This document shows positions 25,701 to 37,634 of a stretch of DNA of 64,000 bases, piece by piece. Numbering within the stretch: position 1 is the first letter of the stretch; each line of letters opens with the position of its first letter. This DNA is from Buxus sempervirens. Its lineage: Eukaryota > Streptophyta > Magnoliopsida > Buxales > Buxaceae. Location of the stretch: NCBI GenBank assembly GCA_947561395.2, contig OX387190.1:15494858-15558857 (forward strand), given 5' to 3'. The notes under the pieces are model-generated. The model did not search any database. It had not been told where the DNA came from and was given only the letters and a program-made list of their open reading frames with translations. The position numbers and the translations under genes were made by a program.

Positions 25701-27441
25701 TCTGTTTTCACAGAAAGACCTGAATATGAGGCAGCGAAGGTGGATGGATCTGCTAAAGGATTTCAAGTTTACTTTGCAATACCACCCTGGTAAGGCAAAT
25801 GTAGTGGCGGATGCTTTGAGTAGAAAAAGTTCAGTCGAAGGTCAAATAGCTACTTTAGCAGCTTTCATGATGAGCCAGTGTAGATTGATTGATTCAATCA
25901 GAGATTGGCAGGGAGAGTTTAGCATGCCACAGGATGGAGTGATCCGAGTTGCTCATGTTCAGATTGAACCAGATTTGGTTCAGTTGATTCGGGAGAAACA
26001 ATTGATTGACCCACAGTTGATCCAGACTAGGGAGATGATGAGTAGAGGATCTGAGGGAGCTGTAGATTTTGCAGATAGAGATGGGCTATTGAGATATAGA
26101 GGTCGTATTTGCTTTCCAGCTAATGAAGAAATTAAGGAGAAAATATTGACAGAGGGTCATAGATCGAAGTATGCAGTTCACCCAGGAAGTACGAAAATGT
26201 ATAAGAACTTAAAGGAAATCTATTGGTGGTCAGGAATGAAGAGAGAGATTGCAGAGTATGTGGCAAAGTGTTTGATATGCCAGCAAGTGAAGGCCGAGCA
26301 TCGGAAACCACCTGGTTTACTTCAGTCACTTCCTATCCCAGAGTGGAAGTGGGAGCATGTGACTATGGATTTTGTATCTAGGTTACCACTGACAGCAAGG
26401 AAGGAAGATGCTATTTGGGTTGTAGTGGATAGACTGACTAAGTCCGCACATTTCTTGCCTATGAGCACTTCGCAGCCGTTGAAGTCTTTAGCTGAGTTGT
26501 ATGTCAGGGAGATAGTGAGACTTCATGGAGTGCCAGTTTCTATAGTGTCTGACAGAGATGCACGATTCACAACACGCTTTTGGCTTGCATTTCAGGCAAC
26601 TTTGGGGACTAAGCTTAATTTCAGCACTAGTTATCATCCTCAGACAGATGGACAGTCTGAGCGTACCATTCAGACTTTGGAAGACATGCTGAGATGCTGT
26701 GTTATGGATTGGGGAGGCAGTTGGAATCAGCACCTACCATTGGTGGAGTTTGCCTATAATAACAGCTATCAGGCGAGTATTCAGATGGCACCATTCGAGG
26801 CACTTTATTGCAGACCGTGTAGATCCCCAGTGTGCTGGGTGGAAGTTGGTGAAAGACAACTCATTGGGCCCCAGATTGTACAAGACAGCATTGAGAAGGT
26901 GAATCAGATTAGGCGAAACATGCTTACAGCCCAGAGTTGTCAGAAGAGTTATGCAGATACCAGAAGAAGAGATTTGCATTTTGAAGTTGGTGATTGGGTA
27001 TTTCTGAAGATATCACCATCTCGTGGAATCAAGAGATTTGGAAAGAAAGGCAAATTGGCTCCAAGATATATAGGTCCGTTTGAGATTAAGGGTACAGTGG
27101 GACCATTAGCATACAGATTGGCCTTACCTACACAACTGGAAGGAGTTCATGACGTATTCCATGTTTCTATGTTGAGGAAGTACGTGCATGACCCTACTCA
27201 TATCATTCAGCATGAGCCGATAGTAGTGCGAGGGGACTTGACTTACGAGGAGCATCCAGTTGAGATTTTGGACAGGAAGGAACAGGTTCTTCGTACTAAA
27301 GTGATACCACTTGTGAAAGTACTTTGGCAAAATCACACGACTGAGGAAGCTACTTGGGAATTGGAATCAGAAATGCAGAGGAAGTATCCCAACTTATTTC
27401 CAGAACCGCAAGGTAAATTTCGAGGGCGAAATTTTCTTTAA
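22780..27441 (+). CDS. Gag-pol polyprotein with one internal stop
   Basis: From ATG 22780 the frame spans 1553 codons and is open except for TAG at 23110-23112 (codon 111, in gag). Order: retrotransposon gag domain (about 60-240), CCHC knuckle [14 protein letters not shown] (314-327), aspartic protease DSGAS (Asp 438), reverse transcriptase with FIDD (about 757-760), RNase H starting YCDAS (Asp 906), integrase HHCC zinc finger (His 1127 onward), and integrase core D1197, D1258, E1294 with the expected 35-residue D-E spacing. A chromodomain-like C-terminus (about 1489-1545, '[11 protein letters not shown]') is thought to guide integration to marked chromatin. The ATG at 23116 is an internal Met after the stop, not a natural start. 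All catalytic residues inspected are present. The gag nonsense codon should block normal Gag unless it is read through. Confidence 0.93.
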
Positions 27442-27452
27442 GGAGGGGAGGA
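27441..27452 (+). promoter_or_regulatory. Polypurine tract
   Basis: AGGAGGGGAGGA directly precedes the 3' LTR and primes plus-strand synthesis; it overlaps the last base of the polyprotein stop codon. Confidence 0.88.
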
Positions 27453-29810
27453 TGTAAAACCCCAAATTTTCCTTAAATAATAAATTAAATTAGTAAATAA
27501 TATTACCCAGAGTTATGATTGATAGAAACATTTTAATATTGTAGGGGGTGATCAACTTAGCGGAGATCCAGAATTAGACGCAGATCTGACCGTCCGATCG
27601 TGAGATATCGAGGTATGTATTCTGATTGGGCAAGGTGTATAGAAGAGTTGCATGGGAGATGCATAGGATCAGGGGGTATAAATATGTATAAAGAATTAAC
27701 CTAATTCTTATACATGTATTGTCGCGCGTATTGAAGAGCCGCAAGCGACGACTGTTCGAGCGACCAAGGGAAGAAGAAGGAGAAAAAGAAGGAAGGGCTG
27801 GGCGTGCGTTCATCGTCCAGAGGATTTCTCTGTGCAGGAGTTTCGCCATTGTGCAGAATAGAGAAGGAGGAATCAGCGTATAGAGGTAGGTGACACCGTT
27901 TTGGTTTTAAATTTCGGATTTACCTCTGTTTAATCGCAATGCATGTTTCTATGATATGTATAGTTGTATTTAGTTAGCTAAGCATGTTATAAATACATTA
28001 GAATGAGTTTAGACGAGAAAAATCGTGATTTAGAACTGTTTCTGATCGATTTGGTGAGACCGCCGACCTCGACTGTGCGAGGCTCTCATCGGCGATCTTT
28101 GGCGCTGGTTAAAGATTTGAGGACGCCGTGGACCGCGGGACGACGGACCGTGGGCGCTCGAATTTGCACTACCGACGACTGATGACCGCCCGGAGCGATC
28201 CTGAGCGATCCCAGGCGCTCTCAGCAGAATTTCCAATTTTTCATAATTTCGAACCTAATTCAATTCTAAACTATTTTTAGACAATTTTAATGATTAATTA
28301 AGGTGCTTTAAGACCAAAATAAACTACCTAAATCCCTGTTTTATAGAAAAACAAATTAGGGAGATATTTAGGACATTAGTTGCCAAGTTTTGAAGGTAAA
28401 TGAGAAATGTGATTTTGGAAAAGCCTAACTACCATTTGACTATCTAAACACTTCTAAATGGCATTAAAAATCATAAGACATTATAAAGAAAATTCAGAAT
28501 CCGAATGACTGAATAATGAAGTGAATGTACAGATATAACCATTATATGCCGCTAGGCACCAACCCTTATAGAATTATGATACTTTAGGGAATTTTGGAGT
28601 CTAGTGGGCATAGCTGGTTATGGATCCATAGTCGTAGCTAGATAACTGAGGGATATGTCATTTGGGTTGAGTTACTCCTATATGCGACGCGCTTCCTTTG
28701 CAAGTTAGTTTGTCTGGGAAGGTCCTATGTCTGGAGGGACACCCCGGTGAGCCGCTGGTGATTCCCTGTACATGTGGATAAGCAACAACCTCCATGTATT
28801 GATTCTGGTGCTCCATGCTGGTGGTACATGCCAACTCTGATGGGTACGTGTGCAATAAGTCGGTGACTACGGCTCTTGTCTAAGCTGCGCTGAATGGGGC
28901 TTGAGTATCATTAGTAGCATCGCTCCTAAGTCGCACGGTGGTATAGCAATTGATTGAGAATCATCTCAAAAGGTTTATCTAACTTTGTGAGTCCTACAAT
29001 GACACTGAAAACACAACACTTGATATGATTATTATTATTATTGTGCACGTGCGGGATGCATGTGATTGGGATATTGGTTGGATGTGACTGCTTAGTACAT
29101 CCTGGCAATGTATGGATTATGCTACTGATTTGGCTATTGAGTTCTTATATTAAAACTTGCTGAAAATCATTTCTAGAACTGTTTATCAAACTGTTTTGTG
29201 TTCATGAATGGTATAAATGATTATGCGAGCCTGATTTATCGATGTTGCTTAATCGTGCATGAAATGTTACTTTGCTTATATTAACTGTTTAATCATGCAT
29301 GTGTTACCTACTGAGATATTCGTATCTCACCCTACTTCTATTCCATTTTTTCAGCTGATACGCGAGAGGGGGATCTCTTAGACTTCCAGGGAGAGATAGC
29401 CGAGTATTCGCCGGAGGATTATTATTATCCATATCTCATTTGAGGTGGATAGATGTTATAGATTTAGCATTTTGATTGGTTTATTATCATTTATATGGAT
29501 TGATGTATGAGAGAGAGAGATAGTGACCCGTTCATTTTACCAGACTTTGATATTACTGACTGATGGTCAAGCTTTATGCTTGTTTGAGGATTTTGATCTA
29601 CACTTCCGCACATACTTGTTTCCGCAACTCTGATAGTTTTATATATATATTGGATTTACTTTCTTTGGTCTGGTATGTTATTGATGTTGTAATTGATATG
29701 GGCCAATAACACCTCGGATTTGGTTGTTGAACTAAATTCGGGTTGTTACAGTAGCGAACCGGGTTCGGGTCGGGTGCCGGTTTGCACTGACCCGGGTTCG
29801 GGGCGTTACA
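27453..29810 (+). repeat. 3' LTR of the chromovirus
   Basis: 2358 bp from TGTAAAACCCC to GGGCGTTACA. It differs from the 5' LTR by scattered substitutions and lacks 9 bp in a GAGAGA run near 29515. It is followed by the CGCGG duplication. Confidence 0.96.
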
Positions 29811-31078
29811 CGCGGTCTGCAACTATGCATTCCGTGAGGACCTCGATCCAGAGTACGTACTTTCGCATATTTATGTTTTATGCGTTGTTTCTTTGTAAAT
29901 TGTTGCGTATGGTTTGACTGTTTCTTTTGTGGGATATATATGTAGCGTGGTTTTGGTGAGATTCTTCGACATCTTCATTTCCCGCAGTGAGTTCGAGTGT
30001 TTGAAGCCTGAGAAATTGGTTACCAACTGGGTAGGGGTCTAACAACCTAAGTATCTTGTTAGATTGCATAAATATTTGGATTCTTAGATTTTATTTTTTT
30101 CTATGTAGATCTTGGATTGCTACATGCAGATGCTGAATTTCTAGGAACGGCAGGTTGGAGGCCCATGCTACTTCTTCATGTCAGATATTGGGGTAATTAC
30201 TACGACATTCTTCAAAATCATTTGACAATGTCTGTAATGCTCTTGTTGAACTTATATTATAACTTTTCAAACTTTTTTCAAGGCAGAAGAAAACTGAAAC
30301 CTTACCAGACTTAATGATCAATTTGATCCATCGTACCTACTGAATGTGGTGAACTACAAAATGGTAAGCTTAACTCACCATTGTTGCTGGGATCTTTTAA
30401 TAGGTAGGGCTAATAAATATGTTTGTATGCAGTTGTTTTTCCCCATGTTGGAGCAAGAACATTGGTACATGTGTGTTGTTGACATGAATAAGAAGAAAGT
30501 ATTTTTTTTGAACTCGATGAAGGTGTGGAGAACCCGCAAAGTTCTCACTGGAGTGGTAAGTGATCAGCGTAATAATTTCTTGTGTCAATAATGTTGTTAT
30601 TAAGTATCAATTTTTATATTTCAGCTAAAAGCAGTAGATATTATATGCACCTAGCAATGGGAAAAGGAAGTTTTAGTAAGCAAATTTCCAAGGACGAAAG
30701 CAGAGACTCTTCAGCTTCCTCGGCAAGACAACCCGTACGTTTTCCACCTATACTTTCTTTTCTATCCTTACTACGATATGATATTAATAGCATTAACTTG
30801 TAATCGCATCTTTTGTAGCCATGACTGTGGAATCTTTGCCATGAAGTTCACCGCTTACTAGAGAGGAGAACTTTCTGCTCAATTCACGCAGGTACGCTAC
30901 AACTCTTAACCTATCCAGTTGTGTTTTCAAAAGCTCCAAATGATCACATTATTAATATAGTTTTGTTATTTTTGAATAGAATGATATTCTGAGCTTCAGA
31001 AGAAGCATTGTGAGTGAGATGATCCTCCACGAAGAAAACACGGTGAAGGATGATATTGTGAAGAAGAGTTCTACCTAG
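29811..31078 (+). pseudogene. PMD/Ulp1-type transposon gene, C48 protease part, broken
   Basis: This continues the gene cut at 20288 ('CNYAFREDLDPE'). Exons recognised by GT-AG borders carry 'FFDIFISRSEFECLKPE', 'WYMCVVDMNKKKVFFLNS', 'LPRQDNP', 'HDCGIFAMKF' and 'MILHEENTVKDD', ending at TAG 31076. This is the Ulp1/C48 catalytic layout: His (E-H-W), an acidic residue at L-x-S, Gln and Cys (D-C-G). At the acidic position the codon gives Asn. In-frame stops occur after 'MLNF' (about 30143) and after 'KFTAY' (about 30858). In the family these cysteine proteases resemble SUMO proteases; here the gene is decayed. Confidence 0.78.
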
Positions 31079-31399
31079 GGGGAGAGTTCATGTATTAACA
31101 TTTTTATATTATACATGCGTCAAACTAAAATTTTAATTTTTGGGGAATCTGTATGTATTTATTTGAGAACAAGGATGTTCCTGTAATGAATGCTGTAGCT
31201 GAATCAAGCATTCACTTGGATTTTAATTTTATGGCATGTTTAGTTTTTTATGATGTTTCACGATCAGATTTTTGTAAAGTATTGTGTACATAGGACATTG
31301 TATCCATTGAATAAAAGCTTAGTTATTTTTATTGCTTAAGTTCTACCACAGATTCGTCAAACTCATTGTTTGTAAATTACGCCAAATTTTAAAACAAGT
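31079..31399. other. 3' flank of the Ulp1-type gene
   Basis: A/T-rich sequence with 'aataaaag' near 31310 and no coding signal. It probably contains the former 3' UTR and leads into a GGTACC array. Confidence 0.4.
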
Positions 31400-32000
31400 T
31401 ACTATACATTAGGTACTCCCCCCCAAAACAAAATGAAGGTACGGTTCGTGTGAAGGGTAAGCTAACTAGCACAATGTACCACCCCCACCCCATATAAGCT
31501 TAGGTGTCACCTAGTAAGAGTTGAGTACACGCCGAAATAAGGCCAAGGCCCCCACAAAATAAGCCTAATTTACATAAGCAAATAAGCCAAAGTACCCCCC
31601 AATAAAAACATTAAGGTACCAAAAAGTATGATGCGAAATAATGGAAGGGTACCCCTAAGTAATAATCAGGTACCCCCAAAATTAATATTAAGGTAACCCA
31701 TAAGTAAGCCGGAGTACCCCCAAGTAGGAATTGATAATGAACAAAACGCACGGACGTTAATCATTAACGCCCGCACGTTGCAGCTTTAAAGTGCACAGTA
31801 CGCGCGAGCGTTACCAGGAAACATTCGTGCGTTGAATGTGCTCCCACTATTTTGTACGTGTGGGTACCTTCGGGTTTCTTGTGGGGTACCTTAAATTTAC
31901 GTTTGGGGTACCTAGGTGTTACTTGGAGGTACTCTTCCCTTAATTTGGAGAATTTTTTGTAGATAAATTAAGGCTCGTGTGGGGGGTACCCTGGGCTGAT
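31400..32000. repeat. Foldback module: GGTACC array, CpG core, GGTACC array
   Basis: 31400-31730 has reverse-orientation GGTACCCC/AATAAGCC units. 31745-31835 is a CpG-rich core (ACGCACGGACGTTA ... ATTCGTGCGTTGA). 31850-32000 has forward GGTACCTT units. The arrangement is an imperfect palindrome between the Ulp1-type gene and the next transposon gene. Confidence 0.7.
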
Positions 32001-32390
32001 TTGGGGGATCAACGTCCGCGCGTTTGGAAGGGTATCTCAAGATTAATACGTAATATAAGCTGACTTTTTTTGCATTCCCCCTCTTCCCACAGCCTTCGTT
32101 GCAGATTTTAATCATTTCGTATAATACCTTAGTCTTATAGGTGGAAGTTCATTACCATAGGCTAATATAACCAGCACCTTGGACTGGTTGTTTTGCATGT
32201 ACACGCATTACGACGTGCTAGACCCAATGTGTGTGCATTGGGGAGATAGAGGAATATGACAAATGAAAGCTAAGACCAAACAATATTTGCTTTGCATGCA
32301 CTTATCGCAACGTTTTACAGGCACATAAGTAAAAAAGATGGTCAAATTAGATGCATTCCATACTCAAATGACATGAAAAGAGGTTTAAGA
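32001..32390. other. 3' flank of the minus-strand transposon-protein gene
   Basis: No coding sequence. It should contain the 3' UTR of the gene ending at 32391. Confidence 0.4.
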
Positions 32391-33014
32391 CTATGGGGTA
32401 GGCCCTGCTGGATCAAGAACTTTGTGTGCAGGCTCAAGGGATTCAAGCAACAAATGTTCATCTCGAATGTACTCCGCATCACTTGGAGGAATATGCTCTC
32501 CAACGACACCTTGAGAAGCTACATCGACAACTGTCCTCTGTTCTCCCCTGTCCCTATTCAGCCTGTGAAGCTCCTGATTTTCCAATTCAAAGTGCTTCAT
32601 GGCCCGGCTGTAGTCTTGTTGCATCTCCCAATATAGCTCGTTCAGCCTGGTCTGCTTCTCATGCACTGCTTTTAGTGTATCATCAGCATTCCATACTGTT
32701 GTCCTCATCCAATTCAACTTGGTGTCAATTTGTGCAAACTTCGGCCGAATCAGTTCTCGTACGTCCTTTTTCGTAGAGTAGGTGTCACCTTCTATGTTCT
32801 GAAGAAGATGTTCCATCTTAGCAACGTGGTGATCAGTTTCATGCTTGTATGCAAGCTGACCATTGTACAATTGTTTTATCTGCTGCTTCATTGTCTCCTG
32901 GTTCTCAAGAAGTAGCTTGGTTTGATTCATCAACTCACATTGCATGCCCATAACCTGTGAAAGGATTGATGCGAGTCCACGAGGAAATTGGGAAGAAGTT
33001 GTTTGGTCTATAGG
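32391..33014 (-). pseudogene. Putative plant transposon protein, C-terminal part, cut by an LTR
   Basis: About 206 codons rich in Glu, Gln, Lys and Leu heptads ('MEHLLQNIEGD', 'LNELYWEMQQDYSRAM'), predicted as a coiled coil, end at the stop codon at 32391. It is the direct continuation of 35965-37073. The reading frame at 33009 matches the frame at the ATAGG duplication exactly, so removing one LTR and one duplication copy gives 576 codons including the stop. No other stop or frameshift is seen, so disruption is by the LTR alone. Confidence 0.75.
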
Positions 33015-35088
33015 TGTGAGACATGGAAAAATCACCGGGGTGATTCCCCTCCGTCAACACACGGGCTCAACGAAAATATGGAAGAGTCGCCACCATTCAA
33101 TTTTTGGGTGTAAATGGGCACCAAAAAGAGCTAAAAAGCAAATACTAGAGTAAAAATAACTCTACTTGAAAATCAAATCCAGAGATGGGTAAGGGGATTA
33201 GATTATGAACGGGGGAAGGTGTTAGGCACCCCCATTCACCCACACAAGGTGGTTGCCAAGTGTTGTTCATGCTAAAAAAATGAGAAAGCTTGCTAAAATC
33301 ATCAAAAACCTTGAAAAAGGGTTAAACAAATATGTGATATGTCCACATGAGAAATCCAAATGAATTCCAGATCCTCTTTTATATCAATATCACTTCTGGA
33401 ATATTACCAATAGATGGCAATCAAAGCAAAAATTGCACAAAACCAAGTTGAGTCAAATCCGGGAAATTTGGTAAAAGATAGTGCCATTTGTCTTAAAATC
33501 ATTCAAATCCAATTTAAATTGAATCAAACCAAATTCATTTGAAAGATTATGATGAATAGAAGACTCATGCAAATTTTCAATCAAATCCCGATTAAAATCC
33601 TAGGAGTTATTCTCCTTTGAAATCTGCTGCTGGAGATAGTTAAAAGTGACAAGTGGGCAAGTTTGGAAAAGCATTTAGAAAATTCGGCTCCATATAAATC
33701 CATGAAATTTGGTGTGAATGAAGTATGTATGGCCATATTTCAAATGAAACTAGCCTCATACAAAAATTCATTTGGATGTGCCTTGGGTGACCTCCCGAAC
33801 AGGCCGCGACGATCACAGATTTACCCAGAAAAGTACTGTTGAGCAGTTCTGAGTAAATCTGTTACCCACGACACAAATGGAGTCAAAAAATTATGAAACC
33901 AACTGGGTTTGAAATTATACTTCCAAAGGAAAACTTAAAAACAAGAATCACTCGAATCGGACTTAAAACGAATACATGGCGCTCAATCGAAGTGACAGGT
34001 TCCGCAATCTGGCCTGAATTGACCTATCAACTTCGACAGAGAGGTGTCAAAAATCCACTTGATAAAAATTAATGAAATTTTGTAGGCATAAACTAGACAG
34101 TCTCACCTTTCCCATGGCTCTAGAATCACTCCAAAATTCATCCGGACGATGAAGTTACAAGTGTTTGAAGTTGGGGTACAGCTGCTGTCAAGTTAAGCCT
34201 TTTAAACAAAATCAACTCCAAACAGTGATAAAGTGTGTGGAATCCGTGCAAGACAAATCAAAATCATTTTAAAAGGATAATGAAAAGCCTCTAGGAAGAA
34301 ATGGGGCACAAGTTTGGCTCACCATCCTCTTCGATTGGAAAGGATATGCCAAAAACCCCAAAAGTGAGCAAAAATGCCCAAAACCGAGAGGTTGGGCCTA
34401 GAGGCCTTCAATATTTAAAATAAACTTGATTGAAATCATGTTGAAAATCAATAAGAAACATCCCAGAATTGTTTGGGGTTGTTTATTCCATATCTACCAC
34501 AATGACGGCAATAGATCCAAAATACAAGCCAAATCCGACAAAACAAGTGCTATGTGTGCATGTGTAAAAATCCATTCTTCAACAATATAACAACACATAG
34601 CATGCATTCATATCAATCAAATGAGGTTCTAAAACAACCTAGGGTTCCGTTCCATTATCGTTTCCCTTAGTTCTCTCTCCCCGTATAACGGTTCTTCAAG
34701 ATAATCTTGGGGTACTTTGAATATGAAACGGTTTTCATAGAATCAAAAGGCTTATTCCAACAAGGTTCTAATACTAGGATCAATCCTCAGTCTCGTTTCC
34801 CCTAGATCCCGCCTTCACGTTTTATGGCTAGGGGGAGTCTCGAGGTACTTTGAGTAGAGGAAGGGTTTTCACACACATAGAAGAGGCCTTATTCTACAGA
34901 AAGGTAGAAGAAGAGATCTAGATCTAGAATGTAAGAACTGGAAAATAAAGGGAGGTTTGAGGCTTACCTGGGCTTTTGGAAGCAAGACTGCAGCGGTTCC
35001 CCTCTTCACTCAGAGTTCTTTGATCTCCCACTTATTGCAAAAGTTATTTGCAAAAGTTATTGGCCATTTGCTTAAGGAGGAGCCTCCT

Positions 35089-35098
35089 ATTTATAGGC
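35089..35098 (+). promoter_or_regulatory. Probable LTR TATA box
   Basis: CTATTTATAG in the conserved context; palindromes start about 165 bp downstream. Confidence 0.55.
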
Positions 35099-35261
35099 AA
35101 AGGCTAGGGTTAGGGTTTGCATGATGGTAGACACAAAATAATGTCTAGAGCCCACCAACCTTAACCCTAAGGCCATTTCCGATATTTCCACTCCTTTAAT
35201 GAAGGATATGATGATCAAAAGTGAAAACTCTCGGAAAACCCTAATTTTGAGCAACAAGCTT

Positions 35262-35404
35262 GTATCTGACATGTTAGGTCGGATACAAGCAATTATCTGT
35301 CGGATACAATAAAGATCCTTTATATCCGACATTATCTGTCGGATACAATAAAGATGTTTTGTATCCGACATTATCTGTCGGATACAAAAAAGAAGAAGCT
35401 TTTA
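35262..35404. repeat. GTATCCGACA palindrome array
   Basis: Several near-identical stems ('TATCCGACATTATCTGTCGGATA') recur about every 50 bp. It is more regular than the array at 3545. Confidence 0.8.
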
Positions 35405-35427
35405 TCCGAATTATAATACAGACAATA

Positions 35428-35528
35428 CTTATTTACATGTAATATCGTTTAAGTAAATGTCCTCGTATTTTTTAATCTCCATTTACTTAAAATATTACAT
35501 GTAAATAAGCAAACACCCCCCCCCCCCC
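35428..35528. repeat. Hairpin followed by poly-C (13 C)
   Basis: Same nested hairpin as 5818-5922. The outer arm has one difference (AATATTACATG). The C run is at 35516-35528. Confidence 0.85.
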
Positions 35529-35964
35529 ATTTGAATCCATTAAAAATTGTTCCAGACCCAAATTCCAAGTGAATAAAAAGTCAACTTTCCAGTTCTAGGC
35601 AAAATTCTGATTTTTCAGGTCCGGTAAAAATATTCAACATGTTAAAACCAAGGTATTCGTCAAGATTTAAAATCTCAAAAAATTCTTTTATGCAATAACA
35701 TGGCTAAAAACCTGATTACCGGGAAAAATTATCTTGAAATTTGGCTTTAAAAAATATTTCATTTTCTGGGGTCAAAAGTCAACAAAATTCAACCGGAAAA
35801 AGTTTGACTTTGCACAAAAGATTGAATTCGAGCCTTTTCCTTTACGGTTTTGGATTCAAATGGGTTAAGTATCTCATAACCCAATGCAAAGAATTGAAAA
35901 TTCCAATAAAATATTTCTCTCCTTCAAGATTTATCAAAAATCGTGCAATTTTGGGGTGTCTACA

Positions 35965-37073
35965 ATAGGAGCAGCAGCAGGAGCAGGCGCCGATGAGGAT
36001 GGAATATCAGGTTCCACAGGTTGATCATGTGTAGCAGACTCCGGGAGAGGAAGGTCATGCTCATGTCCTATAGAAACATTGGGGGGAGGAGATGGAGGAG
36101 CAGGAGCATCTTCACCAGCAGGGGGAGGAGATGGAGGAGCAGGAGCATCTTCACAAGCAGGGGGAGGAGATGGAGGAGCAGGAGCATGGACCCCTGGAAC
36201 AGGGGGAGGGGGTGGAGGAGGAGGATGAGACTTGTTGTATTGCCCCTTGGACTTATTATATGTTGCAGTACTGATAGGAGGAAGGGGAGCAAGTAACTCA
36301 TACTTAGGGAAGTCAATTTGATGCATCTTGACTATCTTTGCAATGGCACACCCGAGAGGAAGTCCACACCTACGTTTGGTATCGAGAAAAGAGTCAAGAA
36401 TAGATGAAATCATGATGCTGACAACATCAATTGAATGCCTCTTGACCAATGCATAAAGCAAGAGTGCTCTCATAGGAGACACAGTTGATCTGTGACTCAC
36501 CGGCGCAAGGTTAGAGCATTGGATTTTGTATATGAATGAGGTGTCAAATGTAAAATGGAAGGAATCCAGAGCTTTGCCCTCATAGTCCCCCTCTCTCTCA
36601 GTGGTCAGTAAGCAAGAAGCCACTTCATTGAGCAAATGTGGTAAGGGAGCATCAACATACGGGAATTCAGGATTTTCAACTCTCGGAATACCTAGGGCCC
36701 CAACGATGGTATCAGAATCTATATGGATGGGCTGCCTTCTGAGAGAGGTATCGAAGGATGCGGGACCGTCTGCGATGTTGTGGATGTTTGAATAGAATTC
36801 ATATACTAGGTGTTGGGATGGGAGCAGGAAGTTGGTGAAGAGGTTATCCCATCCTCTCCCAGTAAATGTTGCACGAATAGACTCGGGGAAGTCTTCTAGA
36901 ATAACCCCTCTTTCAAGCAAGATTTGTCTGTGGCTGATATTATTCTCGTACATCTTCTTGGCCTTCCGATTGATGAAGATTGAATTATCAAATGAATCAG
37001 TCCTGGGTTTCTTATTGGCTTTCCTGGAGGATGTCTTAGGTTTAGAAGATGAGGCTCTGGTCTTAGGGGCCAT
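35965..37073 (-). pseudogene. Putative plant transposon protein, N-terminal part, cut by an LTR
   Basis: ATG 37073 starts about 369 codons with a basic, NLS-like N-terminus ('SSSKPKTSSRKANKKPR'). A globular region follows ('LLERGVILEDFPES', 'GRGWDNLFTNFL', 'VYEFYSNIHN', 'SDTIVGALGIPR') that matches what I recall as the 'putative plant transposon protein' domain (PF20167, from memory). Then comes a proline-rich stretch with three tandem 13-residue 'APAPPSPPPA.ED' repeats (about 36085-36190). The frame is open to the ATAGG duplication, where the solo LTR is inserted. The coiled-coil C-terminus lies at 32391-33014. The function of this family is not established. Confidence 0.75.
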
Positions 37074-37634
37074 CTAAGAGTTCAGAAGAAGAGAGGAAGA
37101 AAAATAAATATGCACAAAAAAACACAGAGCAAACGATAATGTTAGACACAGAAAAGATGAATGCTATCAAATGCAAATAATATAGAATGTGAATAATATG
37201 AATAATTCTATGGAAAAAAACCCACTCCCTATATATATAAAAAAAACCCCAACACTTGAGAAAAAAGTGCAGGCGTTATTCACGCGTTAGGGAGATAACA
37301 ATAGGGATGTGTACTTGTCAAAGACTTATAAGAAAAGTGAATAGTAACTTGATTGCAACCGATAACATAAACCATTCCAACCAAGATAAAGCAAAATATA
37401 CCTCTTCAAGACATTAGAATAAACACATAGATCGGAAGCCCTAAATGAACAAATTAATACCCTATCGTAACATATAAAATCAAAGCAATAAAGTTCGGAA
37501 AGCATCAGTCACACCTTCGAACCAGAAATATAGGCTTTGGAACTCTTCCAGAAGAGAATGAAGTGGTACCCACCCTGAGAAGACTTTATTGAAATGAAGA
37601 TAAAACGCTTCAGATGGCTTTGATTCGCATGGAT
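37074..37634. other. Upstream region of the transposon-protein gene
   Basis: A/T-rich with 'CCTATATATATAAAAAA' near 37227-37243, a possible but unoriented TATA element about 160 bp upstream of the minus-strand start. An isolated 'ggcgttattcacgcgttag' resembles the CpG cores. No gene is seen. Confidence 0.4.

Larger units (their letters stand above)
20289..29810 (+). mobile_element. Full-length Ty3/gypsy chromovirus, Tekay/Del-like
   Basis: This 9522-bp element has LTRs of 2367 and 2358 bp, TG...CA ends, a tRNA-Met primer site, a purine tract and a gag-pol reading frame ending in a chromodomain-like region. The perfect duplication CGCGG (20284-20288, 29811-29815) marks the insertion into the PMD/Ulp1-type gene. 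By eye the two LTRs differ at about 20 positions plus a 9-bp indel, under about 1%, so the insertion is young. Tekay/Del is inferred from long LTRs, domain order and the C-terminal domain. One nonsense codon interrupts gag. Confidence 0.95.
33015..35964 (+). mobile_element. Complete solo LTR, TGTGAGACATGG family
   Basis: It runs from TGTGAGACATGG at 33015 to GGGGTGTCTACA at 35964 (2950 bp) and is flanked by the perfect duplication ATAGG (33010-33014, 35965-35969). It contains 'ggggaaggtgttaggcacc' near 33210. It closely matches 1495-3788, and additionally carries the hairpin/poly-C block and a U5-like tail shared with 5818-6356. Confidence 0.93.

Noticed and set aside
22843-27336. Antisense reading frames of up to 179 codons opposite the gag-pol gene
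   Set aside because: They are shadows of the codon usage of the real polyprotein, with no recognisable domains.
23116-27441. ATG 23116 as the true start of the polyprotein
   Set aside because: The gag domain begins upstream in the same frame at ATG 22780; 23116 merely follows the internal TAG.
3386-35185. Telomere-like strings (gctagggttagggtt, ccttaaccctaagg) at about 3386, 3440, 35101 and 35160
   Set aside because: Only one or two units each, at the same place in two copies of the same LTR. They are part of the LTR, not telomere or interstitial telomere arrays.
35262-35404. CRISPR-like array (regular short repeats with spacers)
   Set aside because: The palindromes recur within plant LTRs, the spacers are not unique sequences of constant length, and no cas genes are present. 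It is an LTR palindrome array.
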